Shown: positions 49,749 through 61,498, counted from the first letter of the stretch. The stretch is DNA of 64,000 nt from Streptomyces klenkii (GCF_003626645.1 NZ_RBAM01000005.1:186001-250000); one strand, 5' to 3'. Notes: generated from the letters alone by a model not told the origin. A program made the numbers and translations.

Positions 49749-50530
49749 CCGCGCGGCCGCCCCTGCTCCTCGTCGCCCACGGCAGCCGCGACCCGCGCCA
49801 CGCGGCCACCGTCCTCGCCCTGCGGGAGGAAGTGGCCGCGGCGCTGCCGGGCGTACGGGTTGAGACCGCGTTCCTCGACTTCTGCGTGCCGGGCGTGCCG
49901 CAGGTGCTGGAGCGGCTGGCGGCGGAAGGCGTACGGGAAGTGGTGGCCGTACCGCTGCTGCTGACCCGTGCCTTCCACGCCAAGGCCGACATCCCGGCCG
50001 TGCTGCGGGCGGCGACGGCCTGCCTGCCGGACCTGCGGGTGCGGCAGGCCCGGGTGCTGGGGCCGTCGCCCCTGCTGACCGCCGCCCTGGAGCGGCGGCT
50101 GCACGAGGCCGGGCTGGCGCCCGGCGACCGGAGTCCGACCGGGGTCGTCCTGGCCGCGGCGGGCTCCTCCGACCCGGAGGCGAGCGCGGTGATCGCAGCA
50201 ATCGCGCGGGAGTGGCGGCGTACCGGTTGGTGCGCCGTGCGGCCCGCGTTCGCCTCCGCTTCCCTGCCGCGCGTGGCGGACGCCGTGCGGGCGCTGCGCG
50301 CCGAGGGGGCCCGCCGGGTGGCGGTCGCCCCGTACGTCCTCGCGCCCGGCCGGCTCCCGGACCGGATCGCGCGGGGCGCCGCGGAGGGCGGCGCGGACGT
50401 CCTCGCGGACGTGCTGGGGGCGGCGCCGGAAGTGGCGGAGCTGGTGGTGCGGCGCTACGAGCAGGAGGCGGCAGGGGCTGCCGCCTCCTCCCCGGGCCTG
50501 CGGGCGGCCCTCCTCGGCCGCCCGGCCTGA
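49745..50530 (+). CDS. sirohydrochlorin chelatase (CbiX-like)
   Basis: 261 aa, two CbiX half domains. The N-terminal half has LLLVAHGSRDPRHAATV with the metal-ligand His and VAVPLLLTRAFHAKADIPAVL with the second His. The C-terminal half is degenerate (LAAAGSSDPEAS, VAPYVLAPGRLPDRI), as usual for the long form. It inserts Fe2+ into sirohydrochlorin for the sirohaem of the sulfite reductase at the other end of this operon. Confidence 0.88.
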   Translation: MTARPPLLLVAHGSRDPRHAATVLALREEVAAALPGVRVETAFLDFCVPGVPQVLERLAAEGVREVVAVPLLLTRAFHAKADIPAVLRAATACLPDLRVRQARVLGPSPLLTAALERRLHEAGLAPGDRSPTGVVLAAAGSSDPEASAVIAAIAREWRRTGWCAVRPAFASASLPRVADAVRALRAEGARRVAVAPYVLAPGRLPDRIARGAAEGGADVLADVLGAAPEVAELVVRRYEQEAAGAAASSPGLRAALLGRPA

Positions 50531-50561
50531 TCCCCGGCGGCGGTCCGGCCGGGGACGCCCA

Positions 50562-50599
50562 CGGCCGCCGCGCCCCGTGGGGGTGGGGCGCGGCGGCCG
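50562..50599. terminator. 15-bp perfect terminator hairpin of the sulfur operon
   Basis: Bases 50562-50576 and 50585-50599 are fully complementary GC-rich arms with an 8-base loop, 32 bases after the chelatase stop. It lies 52 bases from the convergent protease stop, so it may act in both directions. Confidence 0.88.
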
Positions 50600-50650
50600 G
50601 CCGATGGGCTGTGCTGCTGTCCGGACCGTCCGGACTACCGGGCTACCGGA

Positions 50651-51889
50651 TTACTCGGTGACCTTCAGCAGCTTGTTGGGCGTGCCCGCGCCCGGGTTGG
50701 ACACCTTGTCCGCCGTGGCGCCCTTGACGAGCCCGGCCGCGACCTGCTCCGGGGTGGCGTCCTTGTGGGCGGAGAGGTAGACCGCGGCGGCACCGGCGAC
50801 GTGCGGGGTGGCCATCGACGTACCGGAGATGGTCTTGGTGCCGGAGTCGCTGTCGTTCCAGTCGGAGGTGATGTCCGAGCCGGGGGCGTAGAGGTCGACC
50901 GCGCTGCCGAAGTTGGAGAAGTCGGACTGCTGGTCGTCCTTGGTGGTGGAGGCGACCGTGATGGCCTCCTTCACCCGGGCCGGGGAGCTGTTGCCCGCGT
51001 CCGTGGACTCGTTGCCCGCCGCGATGGCGAAGGTGACGCCGGAGGCGATCGCCTTCTGCACCGCCGCGTCGAGCGCCTCGTCGGCGCCGCCGCCGAGGCT
51101 CATGTTGGCGACCGAGGGGCCCTTGTGGTTCTTGGTGACCCAGTCGATGCCCGCGACGACCTGCTCCGTGGAGCCGGAGCCCTGGCCGTCCAGCACCTTG
51201 ACGGCCACGACCTTGGCCTTCTTGGCCACGCCGTGCGCCGTGCCGGCGATGGTGCCCGCGACGTGCGTGCCGTGGCCGTTGTCGTCCTCGGCCTTGTCGC
51301 TCTTGTCGACGGCGTTGAAGCCGAAGGAGGCGCGACCGCCGAAGTCCTTGTGGCTGATGTGGACCCCGGTGTCGATGACGTACGCGGTCACGCCCTCACC
51401 GGCACCGTCGGGGTAGGCGTACTTGCCGTCGCCCTTGGTCTCGGTCTGGTCGATGCGGTCCAGGCCCCAGGAGGGTGGGGCCTCCTGGGTGGCGCTGGCC
51501 TTGAAGACGTGGTTCTGCACGACCTTGGCGACGGCCGGGTCGGCCGCGAGCCGCTTGGCCTCGGTCTTGTCGAGGCCGCTGGCGGAGAAGCCGTGGACGG
51601 CCGAGTCGTACGTGCGGCCGAGCTTGCCGCCGTACCGCTGGGCGAGGTCGCCGCCCTTCGCGGACACGGACTTGGCGCCCACGCCGTCCTCAGCGTCCTT
51701 GCCGTCCTTCAGGAGGACGATGTAGCTGCCGTCGATGGCGTCCTTGGACTCGGTGCCGTAGACGGTGCCTTCGGGGGCGGGGGCGGCGCCGGCCGGCAGG
51801 GCCATGAGCGTGGCTCCTGCGGTGACGGCGGTCGCGGCGGATATCGCAAGGATCAGCCGTCGCCGGCCGGCGCGCTTGTGTGCTGCCAT
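50651..51889 (-). CDS. secreted subtilisin-like serine protease (S8)
   Basis: 412 aa from ATG 51889, with GAGGAGG about 10 bases upstream. Signal peptide ~1-35 (AHKRAGRRRLILAISAATAV, cut near AGAAPAP). The I9-type propeptide (~45-130) has SYIVLLKDGKDAED and FSASGLDKTEAKRLAADP. Catalytic triad: Asp in VIDTGVHISHKD, His in NGHGTHVAGTIAG and Ser in ISGTSMATPHVAGAAAV, with oxyanion Asn in AAGNEST. No C-terminal domain. An autoprocessed extracellular protease. Confidence 0.93.
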   Translation of the reverse strand: MAAHKRAGRRRLILAISAATAVTAGATLMALPAGAAPAPEGTVYGTESKDAIDGSYIVLLKDGKDAEDGVGAKSVSAKGGDLAQRYGGKLGRTYDSAVHGFSASGLDKTEAKRLAADPAVAKVVQNHVFKASATQEAPPSWGLDRIDQTETKGDGKYAYPDGAGEGVTAYVIDTGVHISHKDFGGRASFGFNAVDKSDKAEDDNGHGTHVAGTIAGTAHGVAKKAKVVAVKVLDGQGSGSTEQVVAGIDWVTKNHKGPSVANMSLGGGADEALDAAVQKAIASGVTFAIAAGNESTDAGNSSPARVKEAITVASTTKDDQQSDFSNFGSAVDLYAPGSDITSDWNDSDSGTKTISGTSMATPHVAGAAAVYLSAHKDATPEQVAAGLVKGATADKVSNPGAGTPNKLLKVTE

Positions 51890-52280
51890 GACGAGGTTTC
51901 CTCCTCGTGCTGTTGTGGGGGGAATTGAGCATGAGTCTGTGCACACCCGGAGTGACGGAAGGGACCACTCCGGGTGCTTCGAAACCCTGTCGGATTTGAC
52001 GCGGGCAGTTCAACCCCCTCGGGGTTTTGTGACATAGGCAACGTCGTTGCGTAATGCCAAAAGCCTTTGAAGGAAGGCAATTTGGGCACTGACGGAGCAT
52101 CAATTGAGCGCGGGGTGAGCCCCGATGAGAGAGGCGGGCGAGCGGGCCGGTGCCGAGGCCGTCGAGACGATACGTATCGCCCGCCGGTCACTTTCGGCCA
52201 TCACTGGCCGGGCCGGGTAGCGTGGCTGCTCAGTGGCAGGTCAGCAAGGTGAACGACGGCGAGCGGGGAGCAGGGGCACA
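51890..52280. other. divergent intergenic region, AT-richer, with a 12-bp palindrome
   Basis: 391 bases between the protease gene (minus) and the phosphotransferase-like gene (plus). The part from 51970 to 52115 is clearly lower in GC and likely holds the protease promoter. The perfect palindrome at 52168-52179 is the only distinct site. Confidence 0.5.
52168..52179. promoter_or_regulatory. CGATACGTATCG palindrome
   Basis: A perfect 12-bp palindrome, 102 bases upstream of the phosphotransferase-like start and 279 bases from the protease start. Candidate operator; regulator unknown. Confidence 0.45.
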
Positions 52281-53165
52281 GTGACGGACCCGGTGGAAGG
52301 CACGGCATTCACGGAGCAGCGGGCGCGCGCCCTGCTCGCGGCGGCGGTCCCGGAGATGCCGGCGGACGCGGCCCTGCTCGCGCTCGGCGAGAACGCGGTC
52401 TTCGCCGGCGGCGGGCTCGTCGCCAAGGTGGGCCGCGACGCGGCGCTGCTGGACCGGGCGCGGCACGAGCTGCGCGTCGCCGCGTGGCTCGCCGGGCACG
52501 GCGTCCCGGCGGTGCGCGCCGCCGAGCCCGCGCCGCGGGTGGCCGAGGGCCGGCCCGTGACCCTCTGGCACCGGCTCCCCGGCGCCACGGGCCCGGCGAG
52601 CCCCGCCGACCTCGCCGTGCTGCTGCGCGTCATCCACGCCCTGCCGGAGCCGGACTTCGCCCTGCCGCCGCGGGATCTGCTCGGCGGCGTGGAGCGGTGG
52701 CTGCGGCTGGCGGGCGACGCGATCGACCCGGCCGACGCCGCGTACCTGCGGCAGCGGCGGGACGCGTTCGCGGCGGAGGCCGCCGCGCTGACCCCGCACC
52801 TGCCGCGCGGGCCCATCCACGGGGACGCGCTCCCGCGCAACGTGCACATGGGGCCGGACGGGCCGGTCCTGGTGGACCTGGAGACCTTCTCCGGCGACCT
52901 GCGCGAGCACGACCTCGTCGTCCTCGCCCTCAGCAAGGACCGCTACGGCCTGCCCGCCGACGCCTATGACGCGTTCGTGCGCGCGTACGGCTGGGACGTC
53001 CGGGAGTGGGCGGGCTGCGCGGTCCTGCGCGGCGCGCGGGAGACGGCGAGCTGCGCGTGGGTGGCCCAGCACGCGCCGGCCGGCGCGGCGGCCCGTACGG
53101 AGTTCGCCCGGCGCGTGGCGTCCCTGCGGGAGGGGGATGCGGCGGTGCGGTGGTATCCGTTCTGA
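52281..53165 (+). CDS. aminoglycoside phosphotransferase (APH) family protein
   Basis: 294 aa from GTG 52281, preceded by GGGGAGCAGGGG. The kinase-like fold has a Lys in GGGLVAKVGRDAALLDRARHE, the Brenner motif HGDALPRNVHM with catalytic Asp, and the metal-binding Asp in VLVDLETFSGDLREHDLV. Most such singletons are not antibiotic-resistance enzymes; substrates include choline, homoserine and unknown alcohols. Isolated between two unrelated genes. Confidence 0.85.
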   Translation: MTDPVEGTAFTEQRARALLAAAVPEMPADAALLALGENAVFAGGGLVAKVGRDAALLDRARHELRVAAWLAGHGVPAVRAAEPAPRVAEGRPVTLWHRLPGATGPASPADLAVLLRVIHALPEPDFALPPRDLLGGVERWLRLAGDAIDPADAAYLRQRRDAFAAEAAALTPHLPRGPIHGDALPRNVHMGPDGPVLVDLETFSGDLREHDLVVLALSKDRYGLPADAYDAFVRAYGWDVREWAGCAVLRGARETASCAWVAQHAPAGAAARTEFARRVASLREGDAAVRWYPF

Positions 53166-53232
53166 GCGGTGTCGCCGTCCGGCGGGGTGGTCGGGCATCG
53201 GCGGTGCGGTCTGTCGACTGCGGGCCGTCGGT

Positions 53233-53272
53233 GGCTGGTCGCGCAGTTCCCCGCGCCCCTAACGGGGCGCGG
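53233..53272. repeat. Streptomyces dispersed intergenic repeat / convergent terminator
   Basis: GGCTGGTCGCGCAGTTCCCC then CCGCGCCCC-TAA(C)-GGGGCGCGG is a short sequence I recognise as very common between genes in Streptomyces. The 9-bp stem (53251-53259 with 53264-53272) lies between two convergent genes and probably terminates both. A related hairpin follows at about 53290-53315. Confidence 0.7.
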
Positions 53273-53344
53273 CCGAGCCGTTGGCGCTGAAAAGCCCGCG
53301 CGCCTCACGGGGCGCGCCCGCCGCGGCCTCATTCGGCGCCGCGG

Positions 53345-54067
53345 CTACCGCAGTGGCCAGCGTGTGTCCACGCTCGCCGTCGTGTCTCCCCTCCCCCGTA
53401 GCCAGTCCTCGTAGCCCTTGGCCCAGGTTGCGTACCAGTGGATCTGGTCGCGGTGGAGGTCCCACGGGGTCGCTGATGCCACGTCCGGGTAGCGGTCGGC
53501 GAGGGCGCAGGCCACGCGGACCGCTGCCAGGGCGTCCGCGCCCGCCTCGTGGGCGTCGTCCAGGGTGACGCCGTAGACGCCGCAGACGGTCTCCAGATTG
53601 CGCTTGCCCCGGCGGTAGCGGTCGAGGGCTCGGTCCATGGTGAGCGGGTCCACAACGGGGCCCGTGCCCGCCGCGGCGCCGGCCGCGTCGCCCTCGGCCG
53701 CGAGCCGCTCGCCGAGCGAGGGCAGCCCGTGCCGTCGCAGCTCCGCCGCGAGGATCGTCAGGTCGAAGGCGGCGTTGTAGGCGACGACGGGGGCGCCCGC
53801 CGACCAGTGGGCGACGAGGATGCCCGCTATCTCGTCGGCCACCTCGCGCGCCGGCCGGCCGAGCGCCGCGCGCTCGCTGGTGATGCCGTGGATGGCCGCG
53901 GCGTCGTCCGGGATGGGGACGCCGGGGTCGGCCAGCCACTCGCGGCGCCCGATCGGCTCACCGCCCTTGGTCTCGACGACGGCCGCCGTGACGATCCTCG
54001 CCTCCGCCGGGTCCGTGCCCGTCGTCTCCAGGTCGAAGCCGATCAGCAGCTCCTGATGCCACCCCAT
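53345..54067 (-). CDS. DnaQ-like 3'-5' exonuclease
   Basis: 240 aa. Exo I IGFDLETTGTDP (Asp/Glu), Exo II region AYNAAFDLTILAAELRRHG (Asp) and Exo III HEAGADALAAVRVACALADRY (the DEDDh-type His-x4-Asp). Like the epsilon proofreading subunit, but free-standing, with a C-terminal Trp-rich stretch (DQIHWYATWAKGYEDWLRG). Likely acts in DNA or RNA end trimming or repair. 105 bases from the start of the HEPN protein gene's end, same strand. Confidence 0.9.
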   Translation of the reverse strand: MGWHQELLIGFDLETTGTDPAEARIVTAAVVETKGGEPIGRREWLADPGVPIPDDAAAIHGITSERAALGRPAREVADEIAGILVAHWSAGAPVVAYNAAFDLTILAAELRRHGLPSLGERLAAEGDAAGAAAGTGPVVDPLTMDRALDRYRRGKRNLETVCGVYGVTLDDAHEAGADALAAVRVACALADRYPDVASATPWDLHRDQIHWYATWAKGYEDWLRGRGDTTASVDTRWPLR

Positions 54068-54171
54068 CGCGGTCCCCCTTCGTGGTGCTTCCCCCGACTG
54101 GTCCCCAGCGTCGCACGCCCCACTGACAGCGCCCCGCGGCGGCCGTCAAGGGGAGGCGTCACGGGGTGCCG

Positions 54172-55413
54172 TCACGACACCGGACGGGAGTCCGCCCACA
54201 CGCTCTCGAACTCTTCGCGGTACGTCTCGAAGAGCCCGTGCTCGGGCTCGCGCCCGTCGCGGACGACGGTGCCGCCGCCGCGCAGCACCAGCACGGGGGC
54301 CTCCATGCCGCGGGCCTTGCGCAGGTAGGACTGGACGACGGCGAGGCCGTCCGAGCCGTCGCCGTTGACGAGGTAGGCGGTGAAGCGGGGCGTCTCGTCG
54401 AAGACGCGGATCTCGAAGGCGGCGGTGTCCCGCAGCCGGTCGCGCACGCGCCGCATGTGCATGATGTTCATCTCGACGGACCGGCTCATCTCGCCCTTCT
54501 TGATCCCCAGCTCCCGCTCGCGGCGCCGCACGGCGCTGCTGGCGGGGTTGAGGAAGAGCAGGCGGGCCCGGCAGCCCGCCTCGGCGAGCCGGACGAGCCG
54601 GCGCCCCGAGTAGTTCTGGACGAGCAGGTTCAGGCCTATGCCGACGGCGTCGAGGCGGCGGGCGCTGCCGAAGAGGTCCTCGACGGGCAGCTGGCGCTGG
54701 AGCCGGACCCGGTCGGGGTGGACGCCGACGACGTCGGCGTAGCGGTCGCCGACGATGTCCTCGACGGCGTCGACGGGCAGCCGGTCGGCGGACCCGGCGC
54801 CGGAGCCGGTGCCGCCGCCGAGGATGGCGAGCAGGCGGCCGGCGGCCCGCTCGGCCTGGGCGAGGACGGTCTCGGACAGGGCGCGGTTGCGGGAGACGAC
54901 GTTGCGCGTGACCTCCAGCTCGTCCAGCGCCAGTTCCAGCTCGCGCCGGTCGTCGAGGTAGGGCTCGAAGCAGGGCCAGTGCTGGACGAGGAGCTCGCGC
55001 AGCTGGGGCAGGGTGAGGAAGCTGAGGACGTTGTCGTCGGCGGGGTCCAGCAGATAGCCCTTGCGGCGGCTGACCTCGCGCACCGCCACGGCCCGCTGCA
55101 CCCACTCCTGCCCGGCGGGGCCGGCCGCGGCGACGACCCATTCGTCCTCGCCGTGCACCGGCTCGTAGACGGGCCGCAGCACGGCGGCGACGACGGCGCG
55201 CAGCCGCTGCTCGACGAGGTTGAGCCAGATGTAGGCCCGCCCGGCGCGCCGGGCGCGGGTGCGCACCTCGCTCCACGCGTCGGCGTCCCAGTCCAGTGCG
55301 GCGCCGATCTCCACGGGGCGTGCCAAGGACACGGCGCCGGGAGGTGTGTCGGCCGAGCCGTCACCCCCGGGACTTCCGTCTCCAGGGGGCAGCTCCAGCC
55401 CGCCCGAGCTCAC
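54172..55413 (-). CDS. SAV2148 family HEPN domain-containing protein
   Basis: 413 aa from GTG 55413, with GGAAGG about 9 bases upstream; ATG 55440 lacks such a site. An N-terminal disordered ~40 residues precede an all-helical region (TRARRAGRAYIWLNLVEQRLRAVV), then a long helix pair. The C-terminal part (YSGRRLVRLAEAGCRARLLFLNPASS, FEIRVFDETPRFTAYLVNGDG) resembles a small alpha/beta sensor or effector. Conserved in Streptomyces with no known role; HEPN proteins are often RNases or nucleotide binders, but no R-x4-6-H motif is obvious. Confidence 0.85.
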   Translation of the reverse strand: MSSGGLELPPGDGSPGGDGSADTPPGAVSLARPVEIGAALDWDADAWSEVRTRARRAGRAYIWLNLVEQRLRAVVAAVLRPVYEPVHGEDEWVVAAAGPAGQEWVQRAVAVREVSRRKGYLLDPADDNVLSFLTLPQLRELLVQHWPCFEPYLDDRRELELALDELEVTRNVVSRNRALSETVLAQAERAAGRLLAILGGGTGSGAGSADRLPVDAVEDIVGDRYADVVGVHPDRVRLQRQLPVEDLFGSARRLDAVGIGLNLLVQNYSGRRLVRLAEAGCRARLLFLNPASSAVRRRERELGIKKGEMSRSVEMNIMHMRRVRDRLRDTAAFEIRVFDETPRFTAYLVNGDGSDGLAVVQSYLRKARGMEAPVLVLRGGGTVVRDGREPEHGLFETYREEFESVWADSRPVS

Positions 55414-55841
55414 AGTGCACCGCCTTCCGCCCCCGTCCAACGATCAAGGCAGACTACTGTGCGGGCGGGAGGCCCTGCACCCGGACGCGGCCGCTCCCCC
55501 GTCAACTCTGCGGATCCGTTCGCCTGTTGTCCCGGGGCCCGGGGCGGGGAGTGAGCCGTTTCATAGCGGCGGGGGCGCAAAAGGCGCGGTGAGGGCCGTG
55601 CGGGCGCGCGTACGGGCGCGGTGGTGAGGGGGTTCCGCGGGCAGTGCGGGCGGGGGCCGGGTCCCGCCGGGTCACCCGGTCGGACGAGCCGAAGAGAGCG
55701 GTGGGGGCGCTCCTTTTGGGGAAGATCTGGCGAAAGGGCGGCCCGTCGGCTCCGATTGGGCGAGGATGCCGCTTCGGCCCGTACGCGCGCGAGACCACCG
55801 GTACGACAAGACCGGGGGACGACGGAAGAACGGAAGAGTCG
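55414..55841. other. divergent intergenic region
   Basis: 428 bases between the HEPN protein gene (minus) and glgX (plus). GC-rich throughout; the two promoters must lie here. I see no clear repeats or operators. Confidence 0.5.
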
Positions 55842-57968
<2,127 letters not shown>

Positions 57969-58084
57969 GCCCTTCCGGCGGACCGAGGGAGTGCGCGCCG
58001 GTGCCGGTGACCGCGGGCCGTACGGCGTAGCCGGCCCGGCCCCGCCGTGCGGAAAAGCCTCCTCCGCTGGGTACGTACGTTCCC

Positions 58085-60478
58085 ATGAGGGACCCGCAGC
58101 GCAGTGCGCCGACCGCCACCTACCGGCTCCAGCTCCAGCCCGGCTTCCCGTTCCGGGCGGCCGAGGAGGCCGTGCCGTACCTGGCCTCGCTCGGGGTGTC
58201 GCACCTGCACCTGTCGCCCGTCCTGGAGGCCGTCCCCGGCTCCACCCACGGCTACGACGTGACCGACCACTCGGCCGTACGGGCGGAGCTCGGCGGCGAG
58301 GAGGGCCTGCGGTCGCTCTCGCGCACCGCCCGGGAGCACGGGCTCGGCCTCGTCGTCGACATCGTCCCCAACCACATGGCCGTGCCCGCGCCCGCGACGC
58401 TCAACGGCCCGCTGTGGGAGGTCCTACGGGACGGCCCGGCCTCGCGCTACGCCCGCTGGTTCGACATCGACTGGGCCGAGCACGGCGGCAAGGTGCTCCT
58501 GCCCGTGCTGGCCGGGCCGCTCGGGCAGGAGCTGCACCGCTTCACGGTCGCGGGGCACTCCGAGCCCGTCCTGCGCTACGGCGACCACGCGTTCCCGCTG
58601 CGCCCCGGCACCGAGCGGCTGCCGCTGCCCGAGCTGCTCGACGCCCAGTGGTACCGGCCCGCCTGGTGGCGCCTGGCCCGCACCGAGCTCAACTACCGGC
58701 GCTTCTTCACCGTCTCCGAGCTGATCGCGGTCCGCGTCGAGGACCCCGAGGTCTTCGCCGCCACCCACGGCAAGGTCGTCCAACTGCTGCGCGAGGGGGT
58801 GATCGACGGGCTGCGCGTCGACCACCCCGACGGCCTCGCCGACCCCGCGGGCTACCTGCACCGGCTGGCCGGGGCCGCGGAGGGCCGGTGGACGGTCGTC
58901 GAGAAGATCCTCAGCGGCGAGGAGCGGCTGCCCGCCGACTGGCCCGTCGCCGGCACCACCGGCTACGACGCCCTGCGCCGCCTCGACGGCCTCTTCCTCG
59001 ACCCCGAGGGCGCGGGCGCGCTCGGCGCCCGCTACCGCGATTTCACCGGCCTGCCGCCCGACCGCGGCGGCGACTGGCCCGCGACGGTGCGGCGCGCCGC
59101 GTACAAGGTCATCACCCACGAGCTCGCCGCGGAGTCCGAACGGCTCGTCCGGACCGCCGGCCGGATCTGCGAGGGCTCCCACCGGCTGCGCGACACCGCG
59201 CCCTGGGCCCTGCGCACGGCCCTGCACGAGATCCTCGTCCGGCTGCCCGTCTACCGCCCCTACGCCGTGCCCGGCCGGCCGGTCGCCCCCGTCGACGCCG
59301 CCCTCCTCGACCAGGCCGCCCAGGACGCGCGCGGCGCCTTCACCGTCCCCGAGGAGGCCGCCGCGGCCGAGGTGGTCCGCGACGCGGCGCTCGGCCGTCT
59401 GGGGCAGGGCCCCGACCACCGGGACTTCTGCGCGCGGTTCGCGCAGACCGCCTCCGCGCTGCGCGCCAAGTCCGTCGAGGACACCGCCTTCTACCGGCAC
59501 GCGCCCCTGCTGTCGGCCACGGAGGTCGGCGGCGACCCCGGCCGGCCCGCAGTCTCCCCCGAGGACTTCCACGCGTACTGCGCCCGCCTCCAGCGCGACT
59601 GGCCCGCGACCGGCACCGTGCTCTCCACGCACGACACCAAGCGCAGCGCCGACGTACGGGCCCGCATCGCCGCGCTGAGCGAATGCCCCGCGGAGTGGGG
59701 CGACCTGATGGAGCGGCTGGCGGCCGCGGAGCCCGGCGCGCCCGACCGGCACACGGCGTGGCTGGCCTGGCAGACCGCCTTCGGGCTCGGGCCGGCCGGC
59801 AGGCCCGCCGACGCGTCCCGGCTCGTCCCCGCCGTGCTGAAGAGCGTGCGCGAGGCGGGCCTGCGCACGACGTGGACCGAGCCGGACGCGCGGTACGAGG
59901 CGGCGGTCGAGGCGTTCGTCGCGGGCGGCCCGTGCGGCGCGGCCCGCGCCGCGCTCGCGCCCCTGGAGGACGCGCTGCGGCCGTCCGTACGGGCCAACAT
60001 GCTCGGCGCCGCCCTGCTGCACCTGACCATGCCGGGCGTCCCGGACCTCTACATGGGCACGGAGCACGCGTACGCCGCCCTGGTCGACCCCGACAACCGG
60101 CGGCCGCCGGTCTTCTCCGAAGCCGAGGCCTGTACCGAGGGGCTGTCCGCCGAGAAGCTGCACCTGACCCGCACCGTGCTGCGGCTGCGCCGCGAGCGCC
60201 CCGAGTGGTTCGGCGCGGGCGCCTCGTACGAGCCGCTGGCCGCCGACGGCCCGGCCGCCGGGCACTGCGTGGCGTTCGCCCGCTCCGGCGAGGCGGTCAC
60301 CGTCGTGTCGCGGCTGCACCGCAGGCTCACCCGGAGCGGGGGCCTGCCGGAGACGGTGCTGGCGCTGCCGGGCGGCGGGCGGTGGCGCGAGGTGCTGACG
60401 GGGGCGTCTTTCGGGCCGCACCCCGTACTGGCCGAGTTGCTGGAGCGCTATCCGGTGGCGCTGCTCGTACGGGCCTAG
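58085..60478 (+). CDS. treY: malto-oligosyltrehalose synthase
   Basis: 797 aa. GH13 subfamily 26: TYRLQLQPGFPFRAAEEAVPYLASLG, VVDIVPNHMAVP, GLRVDHPDGLADPAGYL (nucleophile Asp) and GTTGYDALRRLDGLFLDPEG, then FYRHAPLLSATEVGGDPG and VPDLYMGTEH. It turns the reducing-end maltose of linear alpha-1,4 glucan into a trehalose unit in place. The trehalose is released by TreZ (63106 onward). Confidence 0.95.
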   Translation: MRDPQRSAPTATYRLQLQPGFPFRAAEEAVPYLASLGVSHLHLSPVLEAVPGSTHGYDVTDHSAVRAELGGEEGLRSLSRTAREHGLGLVVDIVPNHMAVPAPATLNGPLWEVLRDGPASRYARWFDIDWAEHGGKVLLPVLAGPLGQELHRFTVAGHSEPVLRYGDHAFPLRPGTERLPLPELLDAQWYRPAWWRLARTELNYRRFFTVSELIAVRVEDPEVFAATHGKVVQLLREGVIDGLRVDHPDGLADPAGYLHRLAGAAEGRWTVVEKILSGEERLPADWPVAGTTGYDALRRLDGLFLDPEGAGALGARYRDFTGLPPDRGGDWPATVRRAAYKVITHELAAESERLVRTAGRICEGSHRLRDTAPWALRTALHEILVRLPVYRPYAVPGRPVAPVDAALLDQAAQDARGAFTVPEEAAAAEVVRDAALGRLGQGPDHRDFCARFAQTASALRAKSVEDTAFYRHAPLLSATEVGGDPGRPAVSPEDFHAYCARLQRDWPATGTVLSTHDTKRSADVRARIAALSECPAEWGDLMERLAAAEPGAPDRHTAWLAWQTAFGLGPAGRPADASRLVPAVLKSVREAGLRTTWTEPDARYEAAVEAFVAGGPCGAARAALAPLEDALRPSVRANMLGAALLHLTMPGVPDLYMGTEHAYAALVDPDNRRPPVFSEAEACTEGLSAEKLHLTRTVLRLRRERPEWFGAGASYEPLAADGPAAGHCVAFARSGEAVTVVSRLHRRLTRSGGLPETVLALPGGGRWREVLTGASFGPHPVLAELLERYPVALLVRA

Positions 60479-60497
60479 CCGCCTGCGGGGCGGTCGA

Positions 60498-61406
60498 CTA
60501 CGGCGTGCGGCGACCCGGCGGCACCGGCCCCGCGAACGCCAGCTCCTGGCAGAGCTCCACGAACGCCGCCGTGACCCCCGTCAGGCCGACGCGCGTGAAG
60601 GCCGTCTGCTCGCGGCGCCACGGCCGGTCGACGGGGACGGTCACGGCGCCGGACACGTCGCGCGCCATGTGCACGGGCGCGGCGACCAGCCCCATGCCGG
60701 CCACCGCCATCCGCACGGCGGTCGAGGAGTGCTCCGTCCAGACGGCCGTACGGGGCGTGAAGCCGTCCCGCTCACAGACCCAGTCCAGCCAGCGCTTGCC
60801 CTCCACGACCGGTTCGAGGGCGCAGCGCACCCAGTCGCGGCCGGCCAGCTCGGACAGCGTGACCGGGTCCGTACGGGCGGCGAGCGGGTCGCCGGCCGAG
60901 GTGATCACCATGATCTCCTCGTGGCCCAGGGGGACGACGGGGCCGTGCCAGCCCTCGGGGCGGGGGCCGACGGCGACGTCGGCGACCCCGCGCTCCATGT
61001 GGTCGCGCAGCTCCTCCGTGGTCGCGTACTCGTGGAGGTGGAGGCGGACGGCCGGGAAGGCGCGGCGCCAGCGCGCGAAGACGGGCGGCAGCACGCCGAC
61101 CGCGAGGGCGTGCAGCGAGGCGATGTGCAGCTCGCCGCCGGCCGCCCCGGCCGCGGCCTTCGCCGCCCGGCGGGCCTGCTCGGCGCTGCGGACGGCGAGT
61201 TCGGCGTGCGGGAGGAAGGCGCGGCCCATCGGCGTCAGGCCGATGCCGCGCGGGCGGCGCTCCAGCAGCGGGCCGCCGACGTCCCGCTCCAGGGCCTTGA
61301 TCTGGTGGGAGAGCGCGGACTGGGTGACGTTGAGGAGCTCGGCGGCGCGGGTGAAGGACTCCTCCTCGACGACGGCGACGAGGTACTCCATCTGCCGCAG
61401 GCTCAT
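60498..61406 (-). CDS. LysR family transcriptional regulator
   Basis: 302 aa. The N-terminal winged HTH is standard (MRQMEYLVAVVEEESFTRAA, LNVTQSALSHQIKALE), and the effector domain follows (GPVVPLGHEEIMVITSAGDPLAAR, HSSTAVRMAVAGMGLVAAPVHMARD). Divergent from the dihydrolipoamide-dehydrogenase-like gene with a TGAACCCA-type inverted repeat between, as is typical for a LysR gene and its target. Convergent with treY. Ligand unknown. Confidence 0.92.
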   Translation of the reverse strand: MSLRQMEYLVAVVEEESFTRAAELLNVTQSALSHQIKALERDVGGPLLERRPRGIGLTPMGRAFLPHAELAVRSAEQARRAAKAAAGAAGGELHIASLHALAVGVLPPVFARWRRAFPAVRLHLHEYATTEELRDHMERGVADVAVGPRPEGWHGPVVPLGHEEIMVITSAGDPLAARTDPVTLSELAGRDWVRCALEPVVEGKRWLDWVCERDGFTPRTAVWTEHSSTAVRMAVAGMGLVAAPVHMARDVSGAVTVPVDRPWRREQTAFTRVGLTGVTAAFVELCQELAFAGPVPPGRRTP

Positions 61407-61428
61407 GCCGGGCCCCCCGAGTGGTCAT

Positions 61429-61447
61429 GAACCCAGGTCATGGGTTC
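61429..61447. promoter_or_regulatory. LysR operator candidate GAACCCA-N5-TGGGTTC
   Basis: A perfect 7-bp inverted repeat with a 5-base spacer. It lies 23 bases upstream of the LysR start and 52 bases upstream of the divergent flavoprotein gene start. Confidence 0.75.
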
Positions 61448-61498
61448 CATCGAAACATTGCGTTGGACTCATAATCCCTGACGGCGCAGGGTGAAGTC

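Noticed and set aside
52281..53165. Aminoglycoside resistance gene
   Set aside because: The fold is APH-like, but divergent singletons of this type are usually not resistance enzymes and no drug cluster is nearby; kept as a family-level call.
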